A DNA stretch of 64,000 nucleotides, from contig JASANZ010002224.1 of assembly GCA_030849805.1 (NCBI GenBank), positions 1 through 64,000 of the forward strand, read 5' to 3'. The notes under the pieces are model-generated. The model made no database searches. It saw only the letters and a program-made list of their open reading frames with translations, and was not told where the DNA came from. The DNA is from Sergeia podlipaevii (taxonomy: Eukaryota > Euglenozoa > Kinetoplastea > Trypanosomatida > Trypanosomatidae). A program made the translations under genes and the position numbers. Positions 21,101 to 29,600 of the stretch are shown piece after piece. Numbering within the stretch: the first letter of the stretch is position 1; every line of letters starts with the position of its first letter.

Positions 21101-24100
21101 TAGTGGTGCCGCTCGGACCTTCTCAGGCCAACCTTCCATCACGGTTGCAAGTGTTCTCACAATAGCCTCGGGCCTTTCAATCTGAAGCCACTTCATGATA
21201 TCTGTAAAGCGCCTGAAGCGCATGGCGCTGGGTGTGGTACCGAGCAGCGCCGCCATGGTCGCGCTCACCTCCAGAACGACAAGATCTGTATTGAGAATCA
21301 AAAATGGGGTGCACACATCGTCTGGTGAGGCGGTAACAATGTTTGGGGATGAAGTGGGAGACGGTGGGAGTGCTGGTGGCGCACTAGATACCACCTTGAC
21401 CTGCTGTTGCTGCTGCAGGGGCGACGCAGTTGGGTTTTCCACAGCAGGATCAATATGCACTGCTGTTTTTGCTGAAGAGAAGGACGCCACCTGGCCAACT
21501 CTCCCACCCATTTCGCCTTGAAAGGCAGGAGCGGTGGAGCTGCCAAAGACTGCGTCCACCGCCGCAGCCGCCGTTGGCGTCTCGCGTGCCAAAGGTGGCT
21601 GTCCGCCAGAAGATTCTAGCTGCGGTCTAACTTGTGGATACGTCTCGATTGGTCCCTGGTACTGGAGCCGTCGACGGGGGTTTAGAGCAGACATTCCGGT
21701 GGCTTTCATTGCGTAAGGCAGCATCACCTCTGGTGGGGGCGGGGGCGCTGGTAGGCGTCGAGAAGACCGAGCACGTGCCGCGCTGCTGCCACCCCTTCTT
21801 TGCGACATCACAACAGGCATGTTATGCAGCGGTGGTGGTGATGGAGAAGCGCCGCGTCTGGCAAAAGCAGCGGCACCTCCAGATCCAAAGTGGTAGTAGC
21901 GAGCGTCTGCATTGTTGTAGTACTCATACTCTCCACCACTCGTGCCGTATATATGCGCGGTGTTCACATCTGCGTAGAGTGGCTGCATCATCCTCATGTT
22001 CATTGGCGTCATCGGTGGCCGTATCTCTTGCGGGTAGTAGTAGTTGTTGTTGCCATACAGGTCCATGTAAGCCGGCTGCTGTTGCGTTTGTTGCTCTGGG
22101 GGTAATGGAGGGAGTGCAGCTGCTGATGCGCGTCTAGACACATGCACCGCCACACTCACATCGGGTGCTTCTCCTTCAGCGCTCGCAACAGAAAACGCGC
22201 TGTTGCTGCCATGCCGCTGCAGCTGCGGCGGAGGTGGAGGGCATTGTCCTCGCAAGGACGATGCCTGAGCACAAGCGGCGTCCAGACTCTTCTTGTGAGT
22301 TTCCTCAGTGGCACGTTCCTCATCGGCATCTAGTTGGTGATATGTGGGGGCAAGCACACTGTGACTGTTCGCCCCAGCGCCGTAGTGAGCCTTCTCTCCT
22401 GCACCGCCGTCGCCGCCGCGACCTTCGTCTCTCGCCTGGCTAACAATAAGATGACTCCGCTGAAAGCCATAGAAACGAGAAGGCGCATAATAGTCATTGC
22501 TATCGTTGTCGTCACGCCATGAGCCATAATTGTAATAAAAATCGTGCCGCCTACTGCTACTGCGCAAGTCAGCATACTCGTCCAGTCTATGCACGCCATC
22601 CTCGACGCCGTCGCCGCGCTGGTGCTGCGAGCGCCAACAGCAGTTGCGAATACAGAGCAGCATCATGCAAAGCACGGGTACGCAGAGCCAGATAATCATC
22701 AGCAGCAAAGAAACATCTGCCACGTAAGAAATTTGGCCCAAAAGACACGCCATATGAATAAGACCAACTATAAGATTAGTAAGAAGCGTCAAGTCAAAAG
22801 CAAAGAGGAACCACGCATGCAGCACACACGCTTTGAAGACAATTTCGCTCGTGTAAGTCTGAACCCCGTACCGATCGTGAGAACCAGAGTTATCTACAAT
22901 GATGCCCGCTTCACCACCACCGAGAGCAGCGGCACGTCTCCTTGTGTCCATTCTAGCAGCCACAGAGGAAGTCAATGAGTGCGTCGTGTTAAATCCATTG
23001 ACCATCCCTGTGGGCGGTGGAGGAACTAACTCAGTGTCCGCCACCTCCGCAAAACGCGATAGGATGCTACTCGACATCGACAGCGCCTCCTTACTCTCCG
23101 CGTGCTTGACTGTGTACACACCCATGACCTGCGGAGAAAGCAATACAAAAAGTCCTAGTAGCAGTAGCTGAATAGCAGGGATGATTTCGCGATAAAACCC
23201 CTTGCGCACACAGCTATACCACCCAGCACAGCAGCAGCGGCCTTGTTCACCATCACTGTGACTATGGTGGCTATAGTGGTGGTGGTACAGGGCAACATCA
23301 TCGCCGCCGCCGCCGCTGGACGGAGGTCGTCGCGCAGAGGGCGATGCTGCCCTGCTACTACTTCCCCTGCCTACTCCTACTGTAGGTGAACTATAAACAG
23401 TTTCCAGCGCACTCGGCACGGGCGGTGGGGGCGCCATGTCGTCCCCTTCGTCGTCGCCACCAACACTGTTGGCTCCTACTCCTGATCGTCCACCTCCTAC
23501 GCCTCCAGCGGTAGTGACGGAGTGAATAAGATTTGGGTTCGTCGAGTTAGCCGCCGTCGGTGCAGTAGGTGCGAGCAGCTGCAGCGTTGTCGTCGCCGCC
23601 TCCAGCGAAGCACGCCCCCCACCAGTAGCAAAAAGAAAATGACGTCGCCACAATCGTTGCTGGGCAAGCACGTAGAAGCGGCGCTGCAGGCGAGAAAATA
23701 CATAATAGACCCACCCACACACCACGCCAACCACCGCGGAGAGGACAATGAACACGATGTGCACGGGATTGCTTGACCACGGCAAAAAGAAAAATATCGC
23801 GGTGATGACACCAATGAGGGGCAAGAGGAACCACTCTGGAATTCTCAGCGAGCTGCTGGTAAGCGAGGCAAGCAAGACGCGACGACACCATGAACGCGAG
23901 TGACAGCAACCAACATCATCATTGTCATTGTCATCACAACAGCCACCACCACCGCAGCAGCACCCAGAGCCATCACTTGACACGTCGTCCTCGGAGCTAG
24001 CGAGTTCCATTGTTGCGTCGAGATCTCTATGATATGCCTTCCGTCCATGTCTTCTAGGATCTGCATTGAGAGATGACGATGAAATCTGTGGTTTTAGTCG

Positions 24101-24517
24101 TTGTTGCTTAAATTGTTGTTGTTGTTGCTGCTGCTGCCGCTGCTGTGTCGCCCCTTTTGCATTCGTGGCGTTGGCTACAATTTTATTATTGTTATTTCCA
24201 TTACTGACATTATTGGGTATTGTTCTTCTATCTTGCTGTGGTGTGCCGTCCGCTCCGGTGCTACTTCCAATAAGAGGGCCAGAGAGTGGTGGCGGTCGTG
24301 GTGAAGACCAACCAGGCAGGGGTGGCGCTGGAGCAGGAGACCCTTCCTTCTCATTGTTCAACATACGCGGTGGAGAAGAAGAAGAGACTTCCTGCTGAGT
24401 TACGATGGATGGAGGTGGTGATGGTGGAGGCGGCGGGAGTAGCGGGGGCGAAGATGCCAACACCGCCGTCCCAGTTGATGCCAAAGAAAGAGGAGGCACA
24501 CTAAAATTTGAATCCAT
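15146..24517 (-). CDS. Membrane PAS-FHA protein kinase (STE11-like)
   Basis: 3123-aa multi-domain protein. In order: disordered Pro/Ser/Gln-rich N-terminus; two hydrophobic helices (about 229-272); a third at 446-463; a short loop with an NTT glycosylation site; three or more helices at 557-625; low-complexity linker; a PAS-like region (about 1060-1130, FLILNTDLVVLEVSATMAAL); a second PAS-like region (about 1285-1350, LALVHPLTGRVLYWSYYAAA); a long Gln/Ser/Gly-rich linker; an FHA domain (about 2465-2570, FGRSSKCTMTV and SANGTYVNV); and a C-terminal kinase domain (about 2732-3056). The kinase has GKGGNAEVYLG, the VAIK Lys (K2762), HSDIKAANIL (catalytic Asp2866) and DFG (2884-2886), closest in style to MAPKKK/STE11 kinases. 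Oddities are HSD in place of HRD, a Gly/Ser-rich activation-loop insert of about 50 residues, MDPAMF in place of APE, and a threefold PEC repeat in the C-lobe. It is probably an active non-RD kinase that senses a signal at a membrane; ligand and pathway are unknown. Confidence 0.88.
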   Translation of the reverse strand: MDSNFSVPPLSLASTGTAVLASSPPLLPPPPPSPPPSIVTQQEVSSSSPPRMLNNEKEGSPAPAPPLPGWSSPRPPPLSGPLIGSSTGADGTPQQDRRTIPNNVSNGNNNNKIVANATNAKGATQQRQQQQQQQQFKQQRLKPQISSSSLNADPRRHGRKAYHRDLDATMELASSEDDVSSDGSGCCCGGGGCCDDNDNDDVGCCHSRSWCRRVLLASLTSSSLRIPEWFLLPLIGVITAIFFFLPWSSNPVHIVFIVLSAVVGVVCGWVYYVFSRLQRRFYVLAQQRLWRRHFLFATGGGRASLEAATTTLQLLAPTAPTAANSTNPNLIHSVTTAGGVGGGRSGVGANSVGGDDEGDDMAPPPPVPSALETVYSSPTVGVGRGSSSRAASPSARRPPSSGGGGDDVALYHHHYSHHSHSDGEQGRCCCAGWYSCVRKGFYREIIPAIQLLLLGLFVLLSPQVMGVYTVKHAESKEALSMSSSILSRFAEVADTELVPPPPTGMVNGFNTTHSLTSSVAARMDTRRRAAALGGGEAGIIVDNSGSHDRYGVQTYTSEIVFKACVLHAWFLFAFDLTLLTNLIVGLIHMACLLGQISYVADVSLLLMIIWLCVPVLCMMLLCIRNCCWRSQHQRGDGVEDGVHRLDEYADLRSSSRRHDFYYNYGSWRDDNDSNDYYAPSRFYGFQRSHLIVSQARDEGRGGDGGAGEKAHYGAGANSHSVLAPTYHQLDADEERATEETHKKSLDAACAQASSLRGQCPPPPPQLQRHGSNSAFSVASAEGEAPDVSVAVHVSRRASAAALPPLPPEQQTQQQPAYMDLYGNNNYYYPQEIRPPMTPMNMRMMQPLYADVNTAHIYGTSGGEYEYYNNADARYYHFGSGGAAAFARRGASPSPPPLHNMPVVMSQRRGGSSAARARSSRRLPAPPPPPEVMLPYAMKATGMSALNPRRRLQYQGPIETYPQVRPQLESSGGQPPLARETPTAAAAVDAVFGSSTAPAFQGEMGGRVGQVASFSSAKTAVHIDPAVENPTASPLQQQQQVKVVSSAPPALPPSPTSSPNIVTASPDDVCTPFLILNTDLVVLEVSATMAALLGTTPSAMRFRRFTDIMKWLQIERPEAIVRTLATVMEGWPEKVRAAPLVEQPDGGGSGSAKRGGRRHHHQQQKQQQQQQKTQQRGSGGEAASRGRDGSHSVAVHFADDADHPQQQRRTVAIGSVVQRITLKGRKPFKVMAANPNECGGAITEGVGVGGRRRNEEAERRLPSHYRPRFAFSLDTWVEEAPIYKTAHVLVLRRPLLHGTCDQLPVPLALVHPLTGRVLYWSYYAAAMTGASAFDMLGWVAYPHFAPVGSSGDATMARAATAATVGVTLPSVRSGDKGPPQLRGVLHLPCRSQGSGSSPPSVEPASPILWGDPAGGYFHCSLRPLRGMFQEEEQGTIVGPRDEADEAHAMSVIMESVHRTASAAAATAAAAAAAAAAIEEEEEMGGGTSGEIGSNEGGEIMQDARKATSTGGASRRRNASDRAGRGGMGAFMAPPRMSPVENSTFSSPPLSPAAPGTAYRSSSSGVTTGRGAAAAAAGPLGSSRAHMFSAEAAIEAIPTAASLLYGPEMYHFMSSSNGSESSQQYPFHHQQQQQLKATQHTLEMLSREVTPLLLVIEQPCAPTLGLGIGSPLSLPGVMVAPPAAAAIPSGAYLSSACMWGGGVLCPSAYSNTSPRGGGGGYVTSLSGSQGGTSASPPYPSIPSLWGQNSNTLKYVAAVRDAVEAYKLAAVQNTSGCAELRKVMAAAAIKEADDVAMHRPHGHRMESDRWRAQRASLSNEAAQELCCLSALADDLLRATNAYDEEVMFHQQQHSMQQQQQLLQPQNAYSSSSPTSSPLPNFQAQSNSQTTPPHLSSSQGQAGGGGGGLLPNSFSSAEAGSTAPQQQAFLFSGVSSQQSQQPTPIVGAPVQLQSSNEGVSLASSCAAAVAAPVMPTRSGGGNGGGGHWHESPPLIDTKVYRDPMAEGGTVPCVGKVAAAAPPGTVLVKRSGRGGSSEEPQANAQHAASPTGGASRRDEAVDPSSMGHGTGKPPGNVPSSSTQPHAQQQRRNSPTQLMLGASQSFATERAGDPNTQSAASTPSHSASASVSGTGGVGGGGGGTPPVGKTGSRRVAQSGPSDNHHRPSGSGAVSPTTIRVVSLEEIASTAGAAAERATPHRPRRDSGGSSSISYIHQQQLQQQQQHHRRAEDDEGNHYHSNNNNNSTDDDEGYGGSIANTPSHHAATAASRSQPQESSSSPPPRSSPTPHRSGLPRLISPSLVADDEGPRGGALEEVLGEDTLHHRGGGHRKPVSHHYGEMGSSSALFGSTMAAGTSDIVESAGTPLHNDGRTTRAERSGTTATVMPKAGGVAMPESIALPQSTSSASPLNARDGGGTSSNSPFPVRPSPIDPIPSLSASAQSPGAAGGGAVWAILRSNDESSIPSTKISVPLGEDFRFGRSSKCTMTVSDSFVSSTQFVITRTIVRDRRQRTVSNASSMRDGGGGTPRPPAYSIVLRDCSANGTYVNVKKIGKGNTCVLHDNALITFRLSSSQFFLGFAFLLTNERGMPLRGLRSPRAGMINNNNSNNNSNNTANSSLRPAGGGGAAGNPVSSQCPSTTATTHHPSSPAGPGYGHPHNTTSNNNSAPVAAARRGTPRQLAASDNSSFASSTPNGSRRGGHVAAAAPGTGRSRTSSRHGQHPSSSLLVPMQRRETIEWKIGEEMLGKGGNAEVYLGINLTNGQLIAVKRVLLPTMLSGHDEPEVKAINQQYRSLQEEINVLTKAVHPNIVQYYGSSQNSTYFNILLEFVPGGSLRHLLDNFGALSPGVIFSYLRQALEGLHYLHHLNIVHSDIKAANILITDKGCAKLTDFGTAKLLNRQHTNVSGAAVAGSGSADRVEGGGPARGASARREDAASAGGGGGTFHVAGTLRWMDPAMFRDGSGTGASTGGTTMGGPTKASDIWSVGCTMIEMMSGEAPWYEYEFDSEEQIVNLLKYTPDPPECPECPECPDLVDIAQACLQLDPAKRPTCEALLRRVEEAAERLQAQAITPSASPAREPSPPLMNVAPAGSSGSGNNNASLASIPNKSDTGAAIHSAAANADVSGGAEA

Positions 24518-25742
24518 ATGACCTAACGTGTATTTTTTCTTCTTTTTTTGCTTTGTAGTTAGACAGGGAAAGTAGAGTCTGATCTGTGCAAGTGTTTACA
24601 AAGAAAAAAAAAAAAATTCTCCAAGTACGCGTCTACTCAAACGCAAACACACACGCAAACCTAGAAGAGGAAGGAATAGGAAAGATGATATAAAAAGCAA
24701 AAGAAAGTGGGTCAGTGGATAAATACTACTAATATATTTCTTCCTCTTATACCTTTTGCTTCGGCTAACGTATATATATATGTGTGTGTATATAACAAAG
24801 TGTGCACGTAAAGAGAAACAAGTAGAAGTAGAAAGGGGGAAAAAGAAAACACACACAAAGAGTTCGCGCAGGTTCTTCTCGAGTAAAAGAAAAAAAAAAC
24901 CTACTTAATCAAAAGAAGAGTGCGAGGTTGTGCGTGTGTGTGTGTATATATATATGAAATGAATGTGACCTGTTGAAGCTTTGAAACACAGTAAAAATAG
25001 AAATGACAGCTCTAAATGCCATACAAATAATAAATAAAAAAAAGAATCTTTTATTTAAACAGAAGAAAAAAGAAAGGTGCTACAACAACAACAATAACAA
25101 TTAAGTTAATAATAGTAGTAGCAATAACAAGAAAAAAAAAAAAGTATCAGTGTCGTGGCAGAAGAGGAGATGATGGAAAGGAAGACTAATAATAGCAATT
25201 TGTAAAATGAAAAAAAAGGAAAACGTATCGCACCAAAAAATGCTTTTCTATATAAACAAAATATACCGTCCTACTTACGTAAACAATTGCTTTGCAAAAA
25301 GAAAAGGGATAGAAAAGAAATCAACAGCAGTGGGATCTAAGAGAAAAAAAAAAAAAAAAGAACTGTTGTTTCTTCTCACGTTTCTTTTAATAATGTTATA
25401 GTATGCACCCAAAGAGTGCCTCCTATTCTTCTCCTCCTTCTCCTCCCTATTTCTATTACTATTACTTACTATTTCCTTCGCTGATGCAACGGCACAGCCC
25501 CCTCCCTCGTGTCTATCTTGATGAGAGCGATGCGCTCTAGCAATTTCTTCCTGTTGAGAAAAAAAAAAAGAGAAATGTATTAAAAATCAGAGTAACAACA
25601 ATTTAAAAAAAAAGGGTAAAAGCATATTTTTTATTTTAAAAAAAAATCAGATAAAGTTGTCATAAAGATATGTAAGAAAGAAGAACGCTACTACGTCCAA
25701 AGAGCAAACAACCAAATATCGCTTTTTTTTCTTTCTTTTTGC

Positions 25743-25768
<26 letters not shown>
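25743..25768. repeat. AT microsatellite
   Basis: Perfect AT dinucleotide run. Confidence 0.9.
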
Positions 25769-25774
<6 letters not shown>

Positions 25775-25853
25775 GCGTTACTTCTGTCCCGCAAAATAAA
25801 ATAAATAAAAATAAATAAATAAATAAATCAATTGGCTTGCATGACCGCTCATA

Positions 25854-25856
<3 letters not shown>

Positions 25857-25892
<36 letters not shown>
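25857..25892. repeat. CA microsatellite
   Basis: Perfect CA dinucleotide run, followed by a short ACTC repeat. Confidence 0.9.
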
Positions 25893-25896
<4 letters not shown>

Positions 25897-25938
25897 TCAC
25901 GCACTTATATCCGCAAGCGCCATCTCAGGTCCTCAGCA

Positions 25939-26340
25939 TCATGTGGCAGCAGCGCCTGCCGCCCACGCCTCGCAAAAACTCCACAACATCTCGTGTAGCT
26001 CATCAATGGTCTTCACTGCAGGCTCATCATCATCATCAGCACCAGCAGCAGCATCATCGGCATCGGTGCCACCGCGGCTACCCTTGCGTGTACAGGACAT
26101 ATAGGCCTTTTGTCTTCCTGACTTGCTCCGCGCCGTCCTCGCCCTCACCCCACAACTGCTCTTTTCCTCCCCCCCCCCCTCCCTTTGCTCGCTGCGGGAT
26201 CACCTGCGGTGTGAAGACCTGCAGAAGCACCAGCAGAGGCCTCTGTAGTGCCAAAGTGAATGTGATCGACTCCTTCCCTCTGTGAAACCATCGACGACGT
26301 GGCAGAAAGGAGAGACAAAGGCGGCCGTCGTGGAGGACAT
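25939..26340 (-). pseudogene. Possible small gene with a broken reading frame
   Basis: This GC-rich block looks coding on the minus strand but no frame is open throughout. One frame gives a credible C-terminus (acidic DDDDEPAVKTIDELHEMLW and then a stop at 25939). Going upstream, that frame is closed by a TGA at 26200, while another frame is open from an ATG at 26291 and reads VDHIHFGTTEASAGAS into an 11-base C run at about 26169-26179. A third candidate start is the ATG at 26340, in the same frame as the C-terminus. A one-base change in the C run, with a compensating change near 26275, would join these pieces. It may be a real gene with sequencing errors in a homopolymer, a decayed gene, or a continuation of the large gene upstream. 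No family is recognised. Confidence 0.35.
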
Positions 26341-26409
26341 ACTTTTGAGTGGCAAAGAGTCAAACGCGCGAGAGAAGTGAAGCGTGGCGTCGTGCGTGGA
26401 TGCGGTTCT

Positions 26410-26620
26410 TTATGGGTCTGCAAGATCGTCTGCGATGACTTCAAGCCCCTTGGACGCAAAGGCCAGATGGTGATGGTGACGGTGCAGACCATCCATATCC
26501 TCCTCCTCATTTCTATAGTCCCTGCTCTTCCCCACAGAACCATGCTCTCGGTGTGGATCCTCATCGTTACGGATATCCACCACCCCATCATCATCACCAC
26601 CGACACTTCTGCTCCTGTTG
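26410..26620 (-). other. Coding-like stretch beyond the stop of the 1791-aa gene
   Basis: One minus-strand frame here reads an acidic, His-rich peptide (for example GGDDDGVVDIRNDEDP, then GLEVIADDLADP and a stop at 26410) with no ATG of its own. It could be the true C-terminus of the 26621-31996 gene if a one-base shift occurs near 26640, or only GC-rich 3' UTR. The sequence cannot decide. Confidence 0.3.
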
Positions 26621-29600
26621 CTACCCCTCTCTCTGCGCTGCCGCAGCAACGGTAGCAAAAGCGTCCCTGTTGCACATCTCACCGTTAGGATCCTCGAGCC
26701 TCCGTAGCTCCGCTTGAAGTTGTGTAGATTCGTTGATGTTCATGATTCGAAACAAACACGCCTCTGGTGATGCCAACGAGCACGGCAGCAGCGAGTCCTT
26801 CTCTGTAGGTACATCTATTTCTTGTGCAGAGCTCGCTGCTGCCGCTACCCTGTCTTGGTACGTTTTCATGGCCACCCACTCCGCAATGGTAGGGAGCAGC
26901 TCGGCCTGCTTCCGCTGGCGCCACACCTCAGCGGCTTCCTGAGCCTCGCGTGTCTTGAGCCGCTCCAGACGATCCGTTTCTTGAAAGAAGTGCATCTCCT
27001 GCAGCACGCGGTGCCTACGCAGTCCTTCTCGGGTAATCTCATCCACGTACTGCGCGCGGTAGTCCTCTGGAGTAGCCGTGAGCAGCACCATGCGCGCCTG
27101 CCGCGCGAGCCGAACTACCTCATCCAGTCGATGAAGAAGCTGCGTACGTCGGATGTTCATTGGGTGATGACGAAAGTGATCTTCTGCGGAGTGATTGTGA
27201 TAGAGGAAACTGACAATACGAAAGCGCCGCTCGACGGCAGAGTAGCGTCGCAGGATAGTTTCCTCCTGCAGTGTATAGTGCTCATCCGCGTCCTCTTCAC
27301 TGTCTGAATCGTCGCTGTGAGCGCTCAAGACGGCACGCGTCCTCGTGGGGTCAACCAGGGATGCCCCTTGTACGCCGCCGTCTACGCCCCCTGCCGCAGC
27401 AGCTGCTGTCATGTCCGCAGGATTCACAGACTTCGTGCCTTCCTTTTCCGAGCAACAAAAAAGAGAGTTATTAGCGCGATAGTGTAGACGCCCACGAGCG
27501 TAGCACGATGTCGCCTGGTGCGTGAAGGTGCGCTGATAGTACGACATTTTCGTCCTCTTGATGCCACTGCCATCATCATCACCACCACCACTACTAGGGA
27601 ACGCGCGCGCCAATTCGCCGCCGTCACTATCGCTGCTCGTCTCATACGTTCCTCCTCCTCCTGAGGCTGCCGCTGATGCTCCTCCCCTTTGCGAAGGGAG
27701 ACCAAGGTCATCCAAAAGTCCGAAAAACGTTGGGCGCGCACGCGGTCGTTGCGCGAGCACGTGCCACTGCGCCTGCATACTGTGAGACCACAAGGGGCAC
27801 TCCTCCCCATCCCCATATTGACAACTTTCTGCGCCAGATTCGCTGACTGAAGGTTTCCACCCAGAGCGCAGCGCGGCAGAAAGAATCATGTCCTGCACTC
27901 GCACCCGCAGCCGCCCGGTGAGACAGGCAAGTGGTTCTACAATCTCATTCTCCAGTACCCTGCGCGGAATCTGAACAAAAAAATAAAGCACCAGTGGGGC
28001 GGTCTCAGCGAAGCGCAGCGGGTCAAGTCGAATGCCTCCATCGTGCTCAAAGAAGAAGTCGTTGGGAACAGTGTCCTGCGGGTCGCTCTGGAGAAGCAGC
28101 TCACTGAGCGCCGACCTGCGTGTGCGTGGGGCAGCGCTAGCGAGTCCTGGTTCTGCTGTCTTCGCCGATGATGACAATGATAAGAAGGAAGCATCGCCTT
28201 GGCACAGATCATACGGCCTTGATGTAGATTCCACCTCCGTAGGAGAGTCTGAAAAAGAAGAGGAAAGCGAGGGCGAGGAAGAAGTAGAACCAAACGAACG
28301 AAATGGATGTGTGGCGGGTACGCGCGAAAGCACTCCATGAAGCAGTTCCGACTCATCTGCAGCGTTGCGGCGCCGATTCACCTCCCAGAGAGCCTTCTCA
28401 AACAAATACAACTCTTCTCTCTCACGACGCAACTCGAGCTCCCCGGGTTGTGTGGTACGCGTCGCCTGCTCAAGCAGTACTCCCATCACACCTGCCACCT
28501 CCTTCGGGCCTTCAATGACGCCCTCGTACCCCATGAACTCAACAGCAGCTCGCGTAAAAGGGTTGTCGCGGCGTGTCCATGGCGTATGAGCCAGCTGCCA
28601 CGGCAAGGTCGCTTCAGAGTCCTCTATTGACTTCTTCAATGTGGCGTTGTGACGCGCTGCTAGACACGGTAGCGAGCAGCGGATGGTCAAAGACTTATGG
28701 CACTCGCTGGAGTTGATAAAATCCCCGTAGAAAGAGCCATCGGGGCAATCGTCGAGGTTTTCCCGAACACAGGTGAAGTCCTCCTCTGTCACCCCTTGCG
28801 CGGTTGTCCAGACGTCTGGTGGTTGCCGATAGTACCGACGATAGGGGCGCGACCGAAGCCACAGATTGTCACCGCTCTGGCGGTTGCTGCTCTCTTCCGT
28901 ATCCACTTGATCTTCGTCGCTTGGAAAGTGTGGGTGAACAAGTCGCAGAAGTGTTTGAGGGAAAAAGAAGGGTCGGCTGCCTTGCAATCGAGGAAAAATG
29001 AGAATAGGTGGATTCTGGCGGAGCAAGTGCGCTTTACGCGCCGCGGCGTGGAAAGCATGCTCGACGCTCTCGTGTTTGCGCTTGTGCTTCTTGCGATTGC
29101 CTCCTCCTGACGCAGTGTTTGAACCTGCTGGGGCAGCGGATGTCGCGCTAGAAGAAGGATACGAAACCGTGGCCGCAGGACACATCGGCAGACCATCCAC
29201 ACCTTCTGCATGACCTAGCGTACAATCCACGTCATTCCCCTTTCCCAATCCTTCCTCTTCCTTAAAAGAAGGAGAGCAAGAAGCATGTGCGCGCCGAGCT
29301 GCGGCTGCGGCATCACGCTTGCGAGATGCGTAGTCAAAATAGCGAATCTGACGCCTGTAGAACCACACCGCCCCGGTAGGCACGCGATCGTCAAAGGCTA
29401 AATCGCTGGCATCATCCCCAGCCACAGTACCACCCTCCTCGTAGTCGCCATCGTCACCGTAGTCGCCCTCCACCCCGTCTTCTTTACACTGTCTTCCTCC
29501 TCCTCCAGGTATGGTTGTGCTACTCAATAGTGCCCCACTTTCAGGCCTGCGAGTGGCAGCGCACGTCAGGGGTGAGTCTCCATCTTGCCTTGTGCATAGG

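Larger units (their letters stand above)
24518..25938. other. AT-rich intergenic spacer with microsatellites
   Basis: No intact gene seen. It contains A homopolymers, CAA repeats near 25081-25105, an AT run (25743-25768), AAAT repeats near 25800-25830 and a long CA run (25857-25892). Base composition changes sharply to GC-rich near 25920. Confidence 0.65.
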
